From the NCBI GenBank assembly GCA_905616465.1, contig CAJQSX010000023.1, positions 88,027 through 152,026 on the forward strand: a stretch of DNA of 64,000 bases, in the 5' to 3' direction. The DNA comes from an uncultured Candidatus Pelagibacter sp. (GTDB lineage: Bacteria > Pseudomonadota > Alphaproteobacteria > Pelagibacterales > Pelagibacteraceae). The notes beneath the pieces are model-generated. The model ran no database searches. It was not told the DNA's origin and saw only the letters and a list, made by a program, of their open reading frames with translations. The stretch's first letter is position 1. Each line of letters opens with the position of its first letter. A program made the translations under genes and the position numbers. Positions 6,850-15,905 of the stretch are shown here, one piece after another.

Positions 6850-8787
6850 ATGAATAAGATTCTATCACAGGCCCTAAAGAAAGCTGTCTCCGAATATAGC
6901 CCTAGTGTTAATGAGGTTTCAAAAGAGAAAAGACCCGATCTTTTTTCACTTAATAATGAAACTGAACTATTCCAAAACGATAAAGGCATCATTATTAAAA
7001 TTGATCGCTCAAGAGATGCTAACCTTACAGATTTTGGAAAAGCAACATTAAAAGATAGATATTTAGGTCATAACGAGTCTTTTCAAGATTTATTTGCGCG
7101 TGTTGCAAGTTCGTATGCAGATGACAATCTACATGCACAAAGAATTTATAACTACATTAGTAACCTTTGGTTTATGCCAGCAACACCAGTATTGTCTAAT
7201 GGAGGAACAAAAAGAGGATTGCCTATTTCTTGTTTTTTAAATGAAGCATCAGATAGCTTAAGTGGAATACTTGATTTGTGGAGTGAAAATGTTTGGTTGG
7301 CCGCAAAGGGTGGCGGCATAGGAAGTTATTGGGGCAATCTTAGATCTATCGGTGAAAAAATTGGTAGAGTTGGAAAAACCTCTGGAATAATCCCTTTTAT
7401 AAAAGTTATGGACTCTTTAACTATGGCAATTAGCCAAGGATCTTTAAGAAGAGGTTCGGCTGCTTGTTATCTTCCAGTTGATCATCCTGAAATTGAGGAA
7501 TTTATTGAAATGAGAAGACCAACAGGTGGTGACCCAAACAGAAAAGCATTAAATCTACATCATGGGGTTTTGCTTTCCGATGCGTTTATGCGTGCAGTTG
7601 AAACTAATGAACAGTGGGCTTTAAAAAGTCCAGCTGATGGTACGGTTCAGCAAACAGTTTCAGCAAGAAATTTATGGATTAGAATATTGACAGCAAGAAT
7701 TGAAACTGGTGAACCTTATATTATTTATATAGATACTGTTAATAGGTTAATTCCACAACATCACAAGCTTGCAAATTTAACAGTTAAAACTTCTAACCTA
7801 TGTAGCGAAATAACTTTACCTACAGGAATTGACAAAGATGGAAGAGACAGAACTGCTGTTTGTTGTTTGTCTTCATTAAATTTAGAAAAGTATGATGAAT
7901 GGAAAAATGATCCAGATATGATTGGAGATGTTATGAGATTTTTAGATAACGTTTTGTCTGATTTTATTAATAGAGCGCCGGAACAATTCTCTGATGCAAC
8001 GTATGCCGCTGAAAGAGAAAGAAGTGTTGGACTTGGAGTAATGGGTTTTCATTCTTTTTTACAAAAAAATAGAATTCCACTTGAGTCTGTAATGGCCAAA
8101 TCGTGGAATAAAAAAATTTTTAAACAAATTGACGAGCAGGTAAATAAAGCATCAAAAGATTTAGCAAAAGAAAGAGGAGCCTGTCCTGATGCTGCTGATT
8201 ATGGTTTCCAAGAAAGATTTTCTAATAAAACTGCTATTGCTCCTACAGCATCTATATCAATTATTTGTGGTGGCGCTTCACCAGGAGTTGAGCCTGTTGC
8301 TGCAAACAGTTATACTCATAAAACCTTGTCAGGATCATTCAATGTTAGAAATAGATATTTAGAAGAAATATTAGAAGAACATGGCAAAAATGATGACGAA
8401 ACTTGGTCAACTATTACTACCAACGAAGGTTCAGTATCACATCTAAACTACTTAACTGAATTAGAAAAAGATGTTTTTAAAACAGCTTTTGAATTAAACC
8501 AAAGTTGGATTATTGAATTAAGTGGTGACAGAACTCCATTTATATCACAAGCTCAATCGGTAAATTTATTTTTACCAGCCGATGTACATAAAAAAGAATT
8601 ACATAAAATTCATTTTGATGCTTGGAAAAAAGGACTAAAAAGTCTTTACTACTGTAGATCAAAATCAATTCAGCGTGCCGAAAATATTAATGATGCTTCA
8701 TCAACTGATGTAACCGCTAACGTTTATAAAGCAAAAAAAACAACAACCAAACAGCCAGAATACGAGGAGTGTTTATCATGTCAGTAG
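6850..8787 (+). CDS. nrdA: ribonucleoside-diphosphate reductase alpha subunit (class Ia-type)
   Basis: Catalytic subunit of aerobic ribonucleotide reductase, making dNDPs from NDPs with NrdB. Seen are the redox Cys in LPISCFLNEA, the thiyl-radical loop NLCSEI with Cys at residue 318, the second redox Cys in AVCCLSSLNL, the radical-transfer Tyr pair in SLYYCRS, and the C-terminal shuttle CLSCQ. At 645 aa it is shorter than E. coli NrdA (761). The N-terminus has only ~80 residues before the catalytic region and no recognisable ATP-cone. The stop overlaps the nrdB start. Confidence 0.95.
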   Translation: MNKILSQALKKAVSEYSPSVNEVSKEKRPDLFSLNNETELFQNDKGIIIKIDRSRDANLTDFGKATLKDRYLGHNESFQDLFARVASSYADDNLHAQRIYNYISNLWFMPATPVLSNGGTKRGLPISCFLNEASDSLSGILDLWSENVWLAAKGGGIGSYWGNLRSIGEKIGRVGKTSGIIPFIKVMDSLTMAISQGSLRRGSAACYLPVDHPEIEEFIEMRRPTGGDPNRKALNLHHGVLLSDAFMRAVETNEQWALKSPADGTVQQTVSARNLWIRILTARIETGEPYIIYIDTVNRLIPQHHKLANLTVKTSNLCSEITLPTGIDKDGRDRTAVCCLSSLNLEKYDEWKNDPDMIGDVMRFLDNVLSDFINRAPEQFSDATYAAERERSVGLGVMGFHSFLQKNRIPLESVMAKSWNKKIFKQIDEQVNKASKDLAKERGACPDAADYGFQERFSNKTAIAPTASISIICGGASPGVEPVAANSYTHKTLSGSFNVRNRYLEEILEEHGKNDDETWSTITTNEGSVSHLNYLTELEKDVFKTAFELNQSWIIELSGDRTPFISQAQSVNLFLPADVHKKELHKIHFDAWKKGLKSLYYCRSKSIQRAENINDASSTDVTANVYKAKKTTTKQPEYEECLSCQ

Positions 8788-9809
8788 CAGAAAAAATTAA
8801 ATCAGAAGTAATTCAAACCGAGAAAAAAGAAATTATTCAACCACAAAAAATGGGGTTGTTAGTTGAGAATCCTGTTTATAAACCTTTTAGATATCCGTGG
8901 TGTTATGATGCTTGGTTAACTCAGCAAAGAATTCACTGGCTGCCAGAAGAAGTACCACTAGGCGATGATGTCAGAGATTGGCAAAAAAACTTAACTCAAT
9001 CAGAAAAAAATCTATTAACGCAAATTTTTAGATTTTTTACTCAAGCCGACGTGGAAGTTCAAAATTGTTATTTAAGACATTATACAACTGTATTCAAACC
9101 AACTGAAGTATTGATGATGATGACTGCTTTTGCTTCAATGGAAACAGTTCATGTTGCTGCTTACTCACATCTTTTAGATACAATTGGAATGCCTGAATCT
9201 GAATATTCAGCTTTCATGAAGTATAAAGAAATGAAAGATAAGTATGATTATATGCAGAATTTTGACATGAGTTCAAAAAAAGATATTGCTTTGACAGTAG
9301 CTGTATTTAGTGCTTTCACTGAAGGCCTTCAACTTTTTGCAAGTTTTGCAATCTTACTTAACTTCCCAAGACATAATAAAATGAAAGGTATGGGTCAGAT
9401 TGTTACCTGGTCAGTTAGAGATGAAACCCTTCATTGCAATTCTATGATTAGATTATTTAAAGAATTTATTCATGAGAATCCTGAAATTTGGACACCTGAG
9501 TTTAAAAAAGAACTTTATACTGCTTGTAGAACTATCATAGAGCATGAAGATGCTTTTATAGATCTTGCTTTCGAGATGGGACCTATGGAAGGTTTAACTG
9601 GTGAACAAGTTAAGCGATATATTAGATTTATTGCTAATAGAAGGCTTACTCAATTAGGTTTAGAGGCAATTTATGATGTGGATAAAAACCCATTAACTTG
9701 GTTAGATACAATGTTGAATGCCGTAGAGCACATGAACTTTTTTGAAGGTAGGGCAACTGAATACTCCAAAGCATCAACTCAAGGTACTTGGACAGAAGCA
9801 TTTAGTTAA
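8778..9809 (+). CDS. nrdB: ribonucleoside-diphosphate reductase beta subunit
   Basis: Radical-generating ferritin-like subunit. Metal ligands are seen in ADVEVQNCY, SMETVHVAAYS and the RDETLHCNS helix. The start should be the ATG at 8778, preceded by GAGGAG with an 8-nt spacer, rather than the GTG at 8769 in the ORF track. The corrected protein has 343 residues and overlaps nrdA by 10 nt, which suggests translational coupling. It is followed by a clear terminator. Confidence 0.94.
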   Translation: MSVAEKIKSEVIQTEKKEIIQPQKMGLLVENPVYKPFRYPWCYDAWLTQQRIHWLPEEVPLGDDVRDWQKNLTQSEKNLLTQIFRFFTQADVEVQNCYLRHYTTVFKPTEVLMMMTAFASMETVHVAAYSHLLDTIGMPESEYSAFMKYKEMKDKYDYMQNFDMSSKKDIALTVAVFSAFTEGLQLFASFAILLNFPRHNKMKGMGQIVTWSVRDETLHCNSMIRLFKEFIHENPEIWTPEFKKELYTACRTIIEHEDAFIDLAFEMGPMEGLTGEQVKRYIRFIANRRLTQLGLEAIYDVDKNPLTWLDTMLNAVEHMNFFEGRATEYSKASTQGTWTEAFS

Positions 9810-9834
9810 TCTGTTAGTATTAAATTAAAATTCA

Positions 9835-9866
9835 AAAGGGATAGTTTTTACTGTCCCTTTTTTTTA
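9835..9866 (+). terminator. rho-independent terminator of nrdAB
   Basis: AAAGGGATAGT and ACTGTCCCTTT form an 11-bp stem (one G-U pair) with a TTTT loop, followed by a run of T residues. This is a textbook intrinsic terminator. It lies between nrdB and the convergent prpC. Confidence 0.88.
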
Positions 9867-9915
9867 TCTATATAAAAAATGTGATGAAGATAAAATGAAC
9901 TTATCTTTTAAAAGT

Positions 9916-11040
9916 TTATCTTTTACTTAAAGAGGTAACTTGTCTGTGTTTACTGCCGTTATAAGCTGCAAGCGGTCTGATTAGTTTATTAGCAGCATGT
10001 TGCTCTATAATATGTGCAGACCAACCAGTAATTCTAGAAATAACAAAAATTGGTGTAAAGAAATCAGTATCAAAACCCATTAAGTGATATGTTGGTCCAG
10101 TAGGATAGTCTACGTTTGGGTGAATATCTTTTCTTTCAATCATAACTTTTTCAACTATGTCATATATTTTTTCGAATTTTTTATCTTTTTTAATTTTTGC
10201 AACTTTTCCAAAGTATTCTCTCATTGTTGGCACTCTAGAGTCACCGCTCTTGTAAACCCTATGACCAAATCCCATCACCACATCTTTGTTATCTAATGCA
10301 TTGTTAATCCATTTGAGTGCATTTTCTGGTTTTTTAATCTTATTCATCATGTGCATTACTTCCTCATTAGCACCTCCATGAAGGGGTCCTTTTAAACTGG
10401 CTATAGCACCAGTGATTGCTCCATGAATATCAGATAAACTGCTTGTTATAGTTCTTGCTGTAAAAGTTGAAACATTAAAACTGTGCTCGGCATAAAGAAT
10501 TAAAGAAACATCAAATGCTTTTACAATGTCTTTATTAGGCACTTTACCAAAGCACATATGAAAAAAGTTTTCAGAAAAAGATAAATTACTTTTTGGTGGT
10601 ATAATTTTTTTACCTTTTCTTGATCTATAAAATGCAGCTAAAGCAACAGGAGTTTTAGCAAAAATTCTCATTACTTTACGCATGTTTGCCTCAGGAGAGT
10701 TATCTCTAGTTTCTTTGTCCTCCAGTCCCATTATACTCACTACAGTTCTTGCAACATCCATAGGATGAGCTTTTTTAGGAATTTTTTTGATAGCATCAAC
10801 CAAAATTTTGGAGATTTTTCTTTCCTTATTTTCTTGCTTCTCAAATTTTTTTAATTGCTTTTTATTAGGTAGCTCCCCATTTAAGATGAGGTACGCTACT
10901 TCTTCAAATTTACATTCAGCACACAAGTCTTGAGCTGCATATCCTCTATAAGTTAGTGAATTAATTTCAGGCATCACTTTTGAAACAGCTGTTTCATCAA
11001 CAGTAACACCCATCAAACCTTTTTTTATCTCTTCACCCAC
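9916..11040 (-). CDS. prpC: 2-methylcitrate synthase (citrate synthase family)
   Basis: Condenses propionyl-CoA with oxaloacetate to 2-methylcitrate. Citrate synthase motifs seen: active-site His in LYAEHSFNVSTF, GPLHGGANE, GFGHRVYKSGD, and the catalytic Asp in GFDTDFFTP. The short 374-aa length matches PrpC/type I-like enzymes. The assignment as methylcitrate rather than citrate synthase rests on its position directly after prpD and prpB. It begins with GTG, overlapping the prpB TAG by 1 nt. Confidence 0.9.
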   Translation of the reverse strand: MGEEIKKGLMGVTVDETAVSKVMPEINSLTYRGYAAQDLCAECKFEEVAYLILNGELPNKKQLKKFEKQENKERKISKILVDAIKKIPKKAHPMDVARTVVSIMGLEDKETRDNSPEANMRKVMRIFAKTPVALAAFYRSRKGKKIIPPKSNLSFSENFFHMCFGKVPNKDIVKAFDVSLILYAEHSFNVSTFTARTITSSLSDIHGAITGAIASLKGPLHGGANEEVMHMMNKIKKPENALKWINNALDNKDVVMGFGHRVYKSGDSRVPTMREYFGKVAKIKKDKKFEKIYDIVEKVMIERKDIHPNVDYPTGPTYHLMGFDTDFFTPIFVISRITGWSAHIIEQHAANKLIRPLAAYNGSKHRQVTSLSKR

Positions 11041-11936
11041 TACTCATGTCCTTCAGTATTAAAATTATAAATTTTTTCATCCAAACTATTGTATTTATCA
11101 TATTCGACAAGCTCATATAATCTTTTTCTAGTTTGCATTTTATTAATAATATTTTTTTGGTGGCCATCTACATAAATGTCTCTTAATCCATCTTCGACAC
11201 TTTTCATGGCTAATCTTTGTGTGGTAACAGGATAAATTACAATATTATAACCAAATTGTTCTAGCTCTTTGTAGTTGAATAATTTAGATTTTCCAAATTC
11301 AGTCATATTCGCTAGCAAGTAGCACGAAAGTTCTTTTCTTACCTTTTCAAAATCTTTTTCATCATGTAAAGCCTCTGGAAAAATTATATCAGCTCCTGCA
11401 TCGATATAAGCTTTGCATCTCTCGATCATTTTATCAATTCCCTCAACACCTTTTGCATCAGATCTGGCAATAATTTTAAAATTTTCATCTTTTTTAGTGG
11501 CTACACACTCTTTAATCTTTTTTACCATTGCCTCTGTTGAAATTAACTCTTTATTATCTAAATGCCCACATCTTTTTCTTTCAATTTGATCTTCTAAATG
11601 AACAGCAGTAATCCCAAACTCCTCAAAGGTTTCAATTGTTTCTTTGCAAGACTTAAAACCTGTATCTATATCGACAATGGTTGGAAGGCTTGTTACTCTT
11701 GAAATTAAATAAGATCTTGTACTTACATCCTGAAGTGTTGTTAGCCCGATATCAGGAAAACCTAGATCGTTAGCCATTACCCCTCCAGAGACATAGACGG
11801 CATCATACCCAATTTCCTCGATCAACTTTGCTGTAAGAGGATTGTAAGCACCAGGCACTCTCAAAATTTTATTTGATTTTAATTTGTCAACAAAATCTAT
11901 TCTTTTTTGATTTGGTTCTTTTTCAACAAAGTGCAT
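11040..11936 (-). CDS. prpB: 2-methylisocitrate lyase
   Basis: Cleaves 2-methylisocitrate to pyruvate and succinate. It belongs to the ICL/PEP-mutase superfamily: N-terminal RVPGAYNPLTAKL, the Mg-binding DIDTGF, and the catalytic loop ERKRCGH with its Cys. The 298-aa length is typical. Its ATG overlaps the prpD TAA by 1 nt (TAATG), so it is translationally coupled within prpDBC. Confidence 0.92.
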   Translation of the reverse strand: MHFVEKEPNQKRIDFVDKLKSNKILRVPGAYNPLTAKLIEEIGYDAVYVSGGVMANDLGFPDIGLTTLQDVSTRSYLISRVTSLPTIVDIDTGFKSCKETIETFEEFGITAVHLEDQIERKRCGHLDNKELISTEAMVKKIKECVATKKDENFKIIARSDAKGVEGIDKMIERCKAYIDAGADIIFPEALHDEKDFEKVRKELSCYLLANMTEFGKSKLFNYKELEQFGYNIVIYPVTTQRLAMKSVEDGLRDIYVDGHQKNIINKMQTRKRLYELVEYDKYNSLDEKIYNFNTEGHE

Positions 11937-13438
11937 TAAAAGATACCTTTTTTTAAATTTCTTTTAAGTTTACTTTTTTTTATTTTAATATTTAATCCAT
12001 CTAGCTGACCAGGCTTTAACTGTTTAAGATTTTGAACTGTTTTTAAAAATCTATCACTTTCTTTTTTATCCAAGATATTTTCAGTCAATGTTAAAAACTT
12101 TTTAATATAATCTTGTCTTTTAAAGGGACGAGAACCATAAGGGTGTGCATCAGCTCTATCTTGTTGTTCTGTAATTTTTTTACCACTATTTAGAGTAACA
12201 ATTACTTTTGCACCAAATGATTTTTTTTTAGGGTTTGGGTTGTGATATTTTTTTGTCCACTTTTTATCTTCATAAGTTTTAATTGATTTCCATAACTTTA
12301 TTGTACTTTTTCTTTTAGCTCTTGTTTTTGAGTATGATTTTACATGATGCCAATCTCCATCCTCTAAGGCAACAGCAAAAATATACATTATAGAATGGTC
12401 TAAAGTTTCTCTACTTGCATTAGGATCCATCTTTTGGGGATCATTAGCGCCGGTACCGATAACATAATGTGTATGATGACTTGTGTAGATATCTATTTTT
12501 TTTATTTGATTTAAATTTTGTATTTTATTTTTAAGTTTTTTTGCTAAGTCAATCAAAGCCTGAGATTGATATTCAGCTGAGTATTCTTTTGTATAAGTTT
12601 CAAGTATTGCTTTTTTAGTTTCACTTTTTTTAGGCAAAGGAACTTTATACACTGCTTTTTTCCCATCTAAAATTCTGGCAATCACACTATCTTCACCTTC
12701 ATAAATTGGACTTGGGGCACCTTCACCACGCATAACTCTATCAACAGCCTCTACAGCAAGTTTTCCTGCATGAGCTGGTGCATATGCTTTCCAACTTGAG
12801 ATTTCACCTTTTCTAGATTGCCTAGTAGATATAGTTGTATGTAAAGCTTGTTGAACTGCTTGGTAGATTATCTCAGTATTGAGCTTAAGCATTGTACCTA
12901 ATCCTGCTGCAACACTTGGACCTAGATGTGCAATATGATCCACCTTATGTTTATGCAAACAAATGCCCTTAACTAAATTTACCTGAACCTCGTAAGCAGT
13001 AATTATTCCTCTTAAAAGATCAAATCCACTTTTTTTATTTTGTTGAGCAACACTTAATAGAGGTGGAATATTATCACCTGGGTGACTGTAATCAGCAGCT
13101 AAAAAAGTATCATGAAAATCTAATTCTCTAACAGCAGTACCGTTTGACCAAGTAGCCCATTCACAATCAAATTTGAATTTTGGGTTTACGCCAAATAAAG
13201 TTGCTCCATTTTTACGTGGGTGTCTTAGTGCCATTTCTCTTGATGAAATTACAGATTTTCTATTTAATGAAGCAATAGCAACAGAAGCATTATCGATAAG
13301 TCTATTGATAACCATTTCAATAGCCTCCTTATTTAGCTTTGCATTATCACTAGCAACCTCTGCAATCTTCCAAGCAAGTTGATTTTTCTTGGGTAGTTTG
13401 ATTTTTGATGGATATACTTTAACTGTGTGTAATAACAA
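11936..13438 (-). CDS. prpD: 2-methylcitrate dehydratase
   Basis: MmgE/PrpD-family dehydratase converting 2-methylcitrate to 2-methylaconitate. Family blocks seen: [38 protein letters not shown], and the late HPYGSRPF block. The 500-aa length fits. It starts at TTG with a strong AAGGAG five bases upstream, which fixes this unusual start. It is first in the prpDBC operon. No prpE, prpF or prpR is in the window. Confidence 0.92.
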   Translation of the reverse strand: MLLHTVKVYPSKIKLPKKNQLAWKIAEVASDNAKLNKEAIEMVINRLIDNASVAIASLNRKSVISSREMALRHPRKNGATLFGVNPKFKFDCEWATWSNGTAVRELDFHDTFLAADYSHPGDNIPPLLSVAQQNKKSGFDLLRGIITAYEVQVNLVKGICLHKHKVDHIAHLGPSVAAGLGTMLKLNTEIIYQAVQQALHTTISTRQSRKGEISSWKAYAPAHAGKLAVEAVDRVMRGEGAPSPIYEGEDSVIARILDGKKAVYKVPLPKKSETKKAILETYTKEYSAEYQSQALIDLAKKLKNKIQNLNQIKKIDIYTSHHTHYVIGTGANDPQKMDPNASRETLDHSIMYIFAVALEDGDWHHVKSYSKTRAKRKSTIKLWKSIKTYEDKKWTKKYHNPNPKKKSFGAKVIVTLNSGKKITEQQDRADAHPYGSRPFKRQDYIKKFLTLTENILDKKESDRFLKTVQNLKQLKPGQLDGLNIKIKKSKLKRNLKKGIF

Positions 13439-13443
13439 AATAA

Positions 13444-13449
13444 CTCCTT
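13444..13449 (-). promoter_or_regulatory. Shine-Dalgarno fixing the TTG start of prpD
   Basis: Read on the minus strand, AAGGAG lies 5 nt before TTG at 13438. It is one of the strongest ribosome-binding sites in the window and supports the non-ATG start. Confidence 0.7.
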
Positions 13450-13504
13450 AAAAGTATTTTTGTTTTAATAGTTAAAAAAAAATAATCAATCTTAAAGATA
13501 TTTT

Positions 13505-13550
13505 AGTATAGTTTTTCAATACCTGTGAAGTCATTAATTCGGCAATTATA
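13505..13550 (-). promoter_or_regulatory. possible promoter elements upstream of prpD
   Basis: Two -10-like hexamers occur on the minus strand: TATACT (13505-13510) and TATAAT (13545-13550). They lie about 70 and 110 nt before the prpD start. Neither has a convincing -35. The rest of the 168-bp gap to the upstream gene shows no other clear element. Confidence 0.3.
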
Positions 13551-13606
13551 GTAAATTTTGGTTATTATTTTTATGATATTCGTCTTTAATTAAAATTATT
13601 AGAGCT

Positions 13607-14533
13607 TTAGTTTTGATTATTGAAATACCAAAGTTCTTTAGCCAAATGCCGAGTTCTCTTCTCTTCTGTAAAGATTGAGTAATAATTCGTTCCATCAACT
13701 AGTTCTTCTTCCCCCTGAAAAAAAGTACCTTTATATTTATCAAAAATAGATTTGTATTCTGGTCGATGTGCATCAAATAAAAAAATATGGATATTATGAT
13801 GATAATTTTTTTTAATTATTTGATCAACAATATAATGTCTTGGTCCCCCATCAATCATTACTAGTATATTTTTGCTCTTTGATTCATTTTTTAGAGACTC
13901 TATACCTGCATAAACAAAATCATCTCTATTTGGACTTTCAGCAAACTGATCTTTTAAACCTGGACATATAAGTTTATAAGTAAAGTCTAACTCATCGATC
14001 TGACATTTCCATTCACTTTTTTCATTATTAAATTTATCCAATTTTTGGAGTAAACTATTTATGAAAATGAACAAAGGTCTTATTATAGGCAGAAGAATAA
14101 ATAGTTTCCCTGAATACTTTGAATTACCATCTTTTTCAAATTTATAAAAAGGTCCTAACTTCAATAACTTTATTATTTTTTTATATTTTGATTTTTCTTT
14201 ACTGACTTCTGCAAATGGCTCTACTGTTGTTTTGTAAAATTTTTTATAATCGTTTCTACTCCAAGAACCTTTATTTAAAACACAATTTTTTGGAGTAAAA
14301 GTCTTTGTAATGTTTTTTATATTTTTGTAAAACCAAATCTTTGTATTTTCTATAGATGTAAATTTAATTTTTTTATTTTTTAAATTTTTTATAAAATACA
14401 AAGTAGAAAGTCCACTTCCATATTCTATGATAGAGTCTATATTTTTTTCATTTATAATTTTTTCAATAAATCTGACATTTTTTTTTGATAAAATGGGAAC
14501 AGGATAAGCTGGTACTTTGTATGAGTGCCTCAT
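13607..14533 (-). CDS. putative class I methyltransferase-like protein, unknown substrate
   Basis: A 308-aa soluble protein. Residues ~36-46 (IIEYGSGLSTLYF) look like the SAM-binding first strand and glycine loop of a Rossmann methyltransferase, and SIENTKIW could hold the acidic residue at the end of strand 2. A later VMIDGGPRHY resembles the strand-4 region. I do not recognise a specific family. It overlaps gph by 4 nt (ATGA), so it is co-translated with it. It is visibly richer in A+T and Lys than its neighbours, as expected for accessory surface-sugar genes. Confidence 0.6.
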   Translation of the reverse strand: MRHSYKVPAYPVPILSKKNVRFIEKIINEKNIDSIIEYGSGLSTLYFIKNLKNKKIKFTSIENTKIWFYKNIKNITKTFTPKNCVLNKGSWSRNDYKKFYKTTVEPFAEVSKEKSKYKKIIKLLKLGPFYKFEKDGNSKYSGKLFILLPIIRPLFIFINSLLQKLDKFNNEKSEWKCQIDELDFTYKLICPGLKDQFAESPNRDDFVYAGIESLKNESKSKNILVMIDGGPRHYIVDQIIKKNYHHNIHIFLFDAHRPEYKSIFDKYKGTFFQGEEELVDGTNYYSIFTEEKRTRHLAKELWYFNNQN

Positions 14534-15216
14534 GAAAGATATGACTGTACTATTTTTTCAACACCAATAAAATCTTTAATTAAATGATCATAGTAAATTT
14601 CAGACACTTTTTTTTCTGTATATCCATCCTCCAATAAGATTACAGTTATCCCAGCATTTTTTGCAGCATCAGCATCTGCCTCACTGTCACCAATCATTAT
14701 AGTTTTTTTTAGATCTCCATCTAGTATCTCAACAACGGAGGTTAAATGTCTTGGATCAGGCTTACAGTAATCAAACGTGTTATGCCCAGCAACATATTCA
14801 AAAAAATTGTAGATACCAATTTTTTTTAAAAGGTCTATTGCCAAATGTTCTTGTTTATTTGTGCAAACGGCCATTGATATATTTTTTTCTTTAGCCCAAA
14901 TTAAAAATTCTTTAACCCCATTAATAAGTGTACTTTCATTTAAAATATTTTTTCCATAAAAATCTACAAAATCTTTGACCATTTCTTTTTTAACCTTTTC
15001 ATCTTGGACTTTTCCAAATTCTTTTTTTGCTTGTCCCCAAATAGATCTTCCAAGCATAGCCCCAGCACCCTGACCAACTAAACTTCTTATTTGCCTAGTT
15101 GATTTTGTGGGGTATCCGAATTTTTTCATTACATGATTGTGCGCACCCATTAAATCTGGTGCTGTATCAACAAGAGTGCCATCTAAATCGAATAAAATCG
15201 TAAATTTTTGCTTCAT
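14530..15216 (-). CDS. gph: phosphoglycolate phosphatase-like HAD hydrolase
   Basis: HAD-superfamily phosphatase (228 aa). Motif I is FDLDGTLVDTAPD with the nucleophile Asp, motif II is the Thr in VCTNKQ, and motif IV is GDSEADADAAKNAG. The cap between motifs I and II has the helical size of the Gph group. The likely role is detoxifying 2-phosphoglycolate, but substrate specificity in this group is loose. It is divergent from the glmU-like gene across 69 bp. Confidence 0.85.
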   Translation of the reverse strand: MKQKFTILFDLDGTLVDTAPDLMGAHNHVMKKFGYPTKSTRQIRSLVGQGAGAMLGRSIWGQAKKEFGKVQDEKVKKEMVKDFVDFYGKNILNESTLINGVKEFLIWAKEKNISMAVCTNKQEHLAIDLLKKIGIYNFFEYVAGHNTFDYCKPDPRHLTSVVEILDGDLKKTIMIGDSEADADAAKNAGITVILLEDGYTEKKVSEIYYDHLIKDFIGVEKIVQSYLS

Positions 15217-15285
15217 TTTAAAAGTATTTTAAAGAAATATTATGTGAATTAATTAAAACATATTCTTAATATAAAGCATTTTAAA

Positions 15286-15903
15286 ATGAAAGAATTAAAT
15301 ATACACAAATTTCAAAATAAACTTAGAAACAAATTTTTAAAATCAGGTGTTAAGATGATGGGACCAGAAACAATTTTTTTCTCAAATGATACTAAAATTG
15401 GAAAAAATGTAACAATCGAACCTTATGTTGTAATCGGATCAAAAGTGAAAATAGGAAATAATGTAGTGATTAAATCTTTTTCACATCTCGAGTCTTGTAA
15501 AATTGAAAACAAAGTTGAAATTGGTCCTTACGCAAGAATTAGACCTGGCACTATTTTAAAAGAAGGATCAAGAATTGGAAACTTTGTAGAAGTCAAAAAA
15601 AGCACTATTGGAAAAAAATCTAAAGTAAATCATTTATCTTATATAGGTGATGCCGAGATTGGAAAATCTGTAAATATTGGCGCTGGAACAATAACTTGTA
15701 ATTACGATGGTTTTAAAAAAAATAAAACAAAAATTAAAGATAAAGTTTTTATTGGATCTAATTCATCTTTAGTTGCCCCATTAACTATAGGGAAAGAGAG
15801 TGTGGTTGGTGCTGGATCAGTAATTACCAAAAGCGTAAAGAAAAAGTCCTTAGCATTAACAAGAACACCTCAAACAGAAATGAAAAATTATAAAAGAAAA
15901 TAA
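15286..15903 (+). CDS. glucosamine-1-phosphate acetyltransferase (GlmU C-terminal domain only)
   Basis: This 205-aa protein matches only the left-handed beta-helix half of GlmU. Hexapeptide repeats run from ~residue 30, and the acetyltransferase active-site block KVNHLSYIGDAEIG keeps the catalytic His (residue 116). The NIGAGTITCNYDG and final TRTPQ blocks are also present. The N-terminal uridylyltransferase domain (about 230 residues) is absent, and upstream DNA does not encode it. It is translated just ahead of glmS (2-nt gap) and probably acetylates GlcN-1-P made from GlmS product after GlmM. Confidence 0.88.
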   Translation: MKELNIHKFQNKLRNKFLKSGVKMMGPETIFFSNDTKIGKNVTIEPYVVIGSKVKIGNNVVIKSFSHLESCKIENKVEIGPYARIRPGTILKEGSRIGNFVEVKKSTIGKKSKVNHLSYIGDAEIGKSVNIGAGTITCNYDGFKKNKTKIKDKVFIGSNSSLVAPLTIGKESVVGAGSVITKSVKKKSLALTRTPQTEMKNYKRK

Positions 15904-15905
15904 CC

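Noticed and set aside
6684-6992. 102-aa minus-strand ORF over the nrdA promoter
   Set aside because: It overlaps the start of the phosphomutase gene, the promoter region and the nrdA 5' end. It has low-complexity Lys/Asn content and no homology I recognise.
10084-10296. 70-aa plus-strand ORF inside prpC
   Set aside because: Shadow frame; Phe/Asn-rich with no motif.
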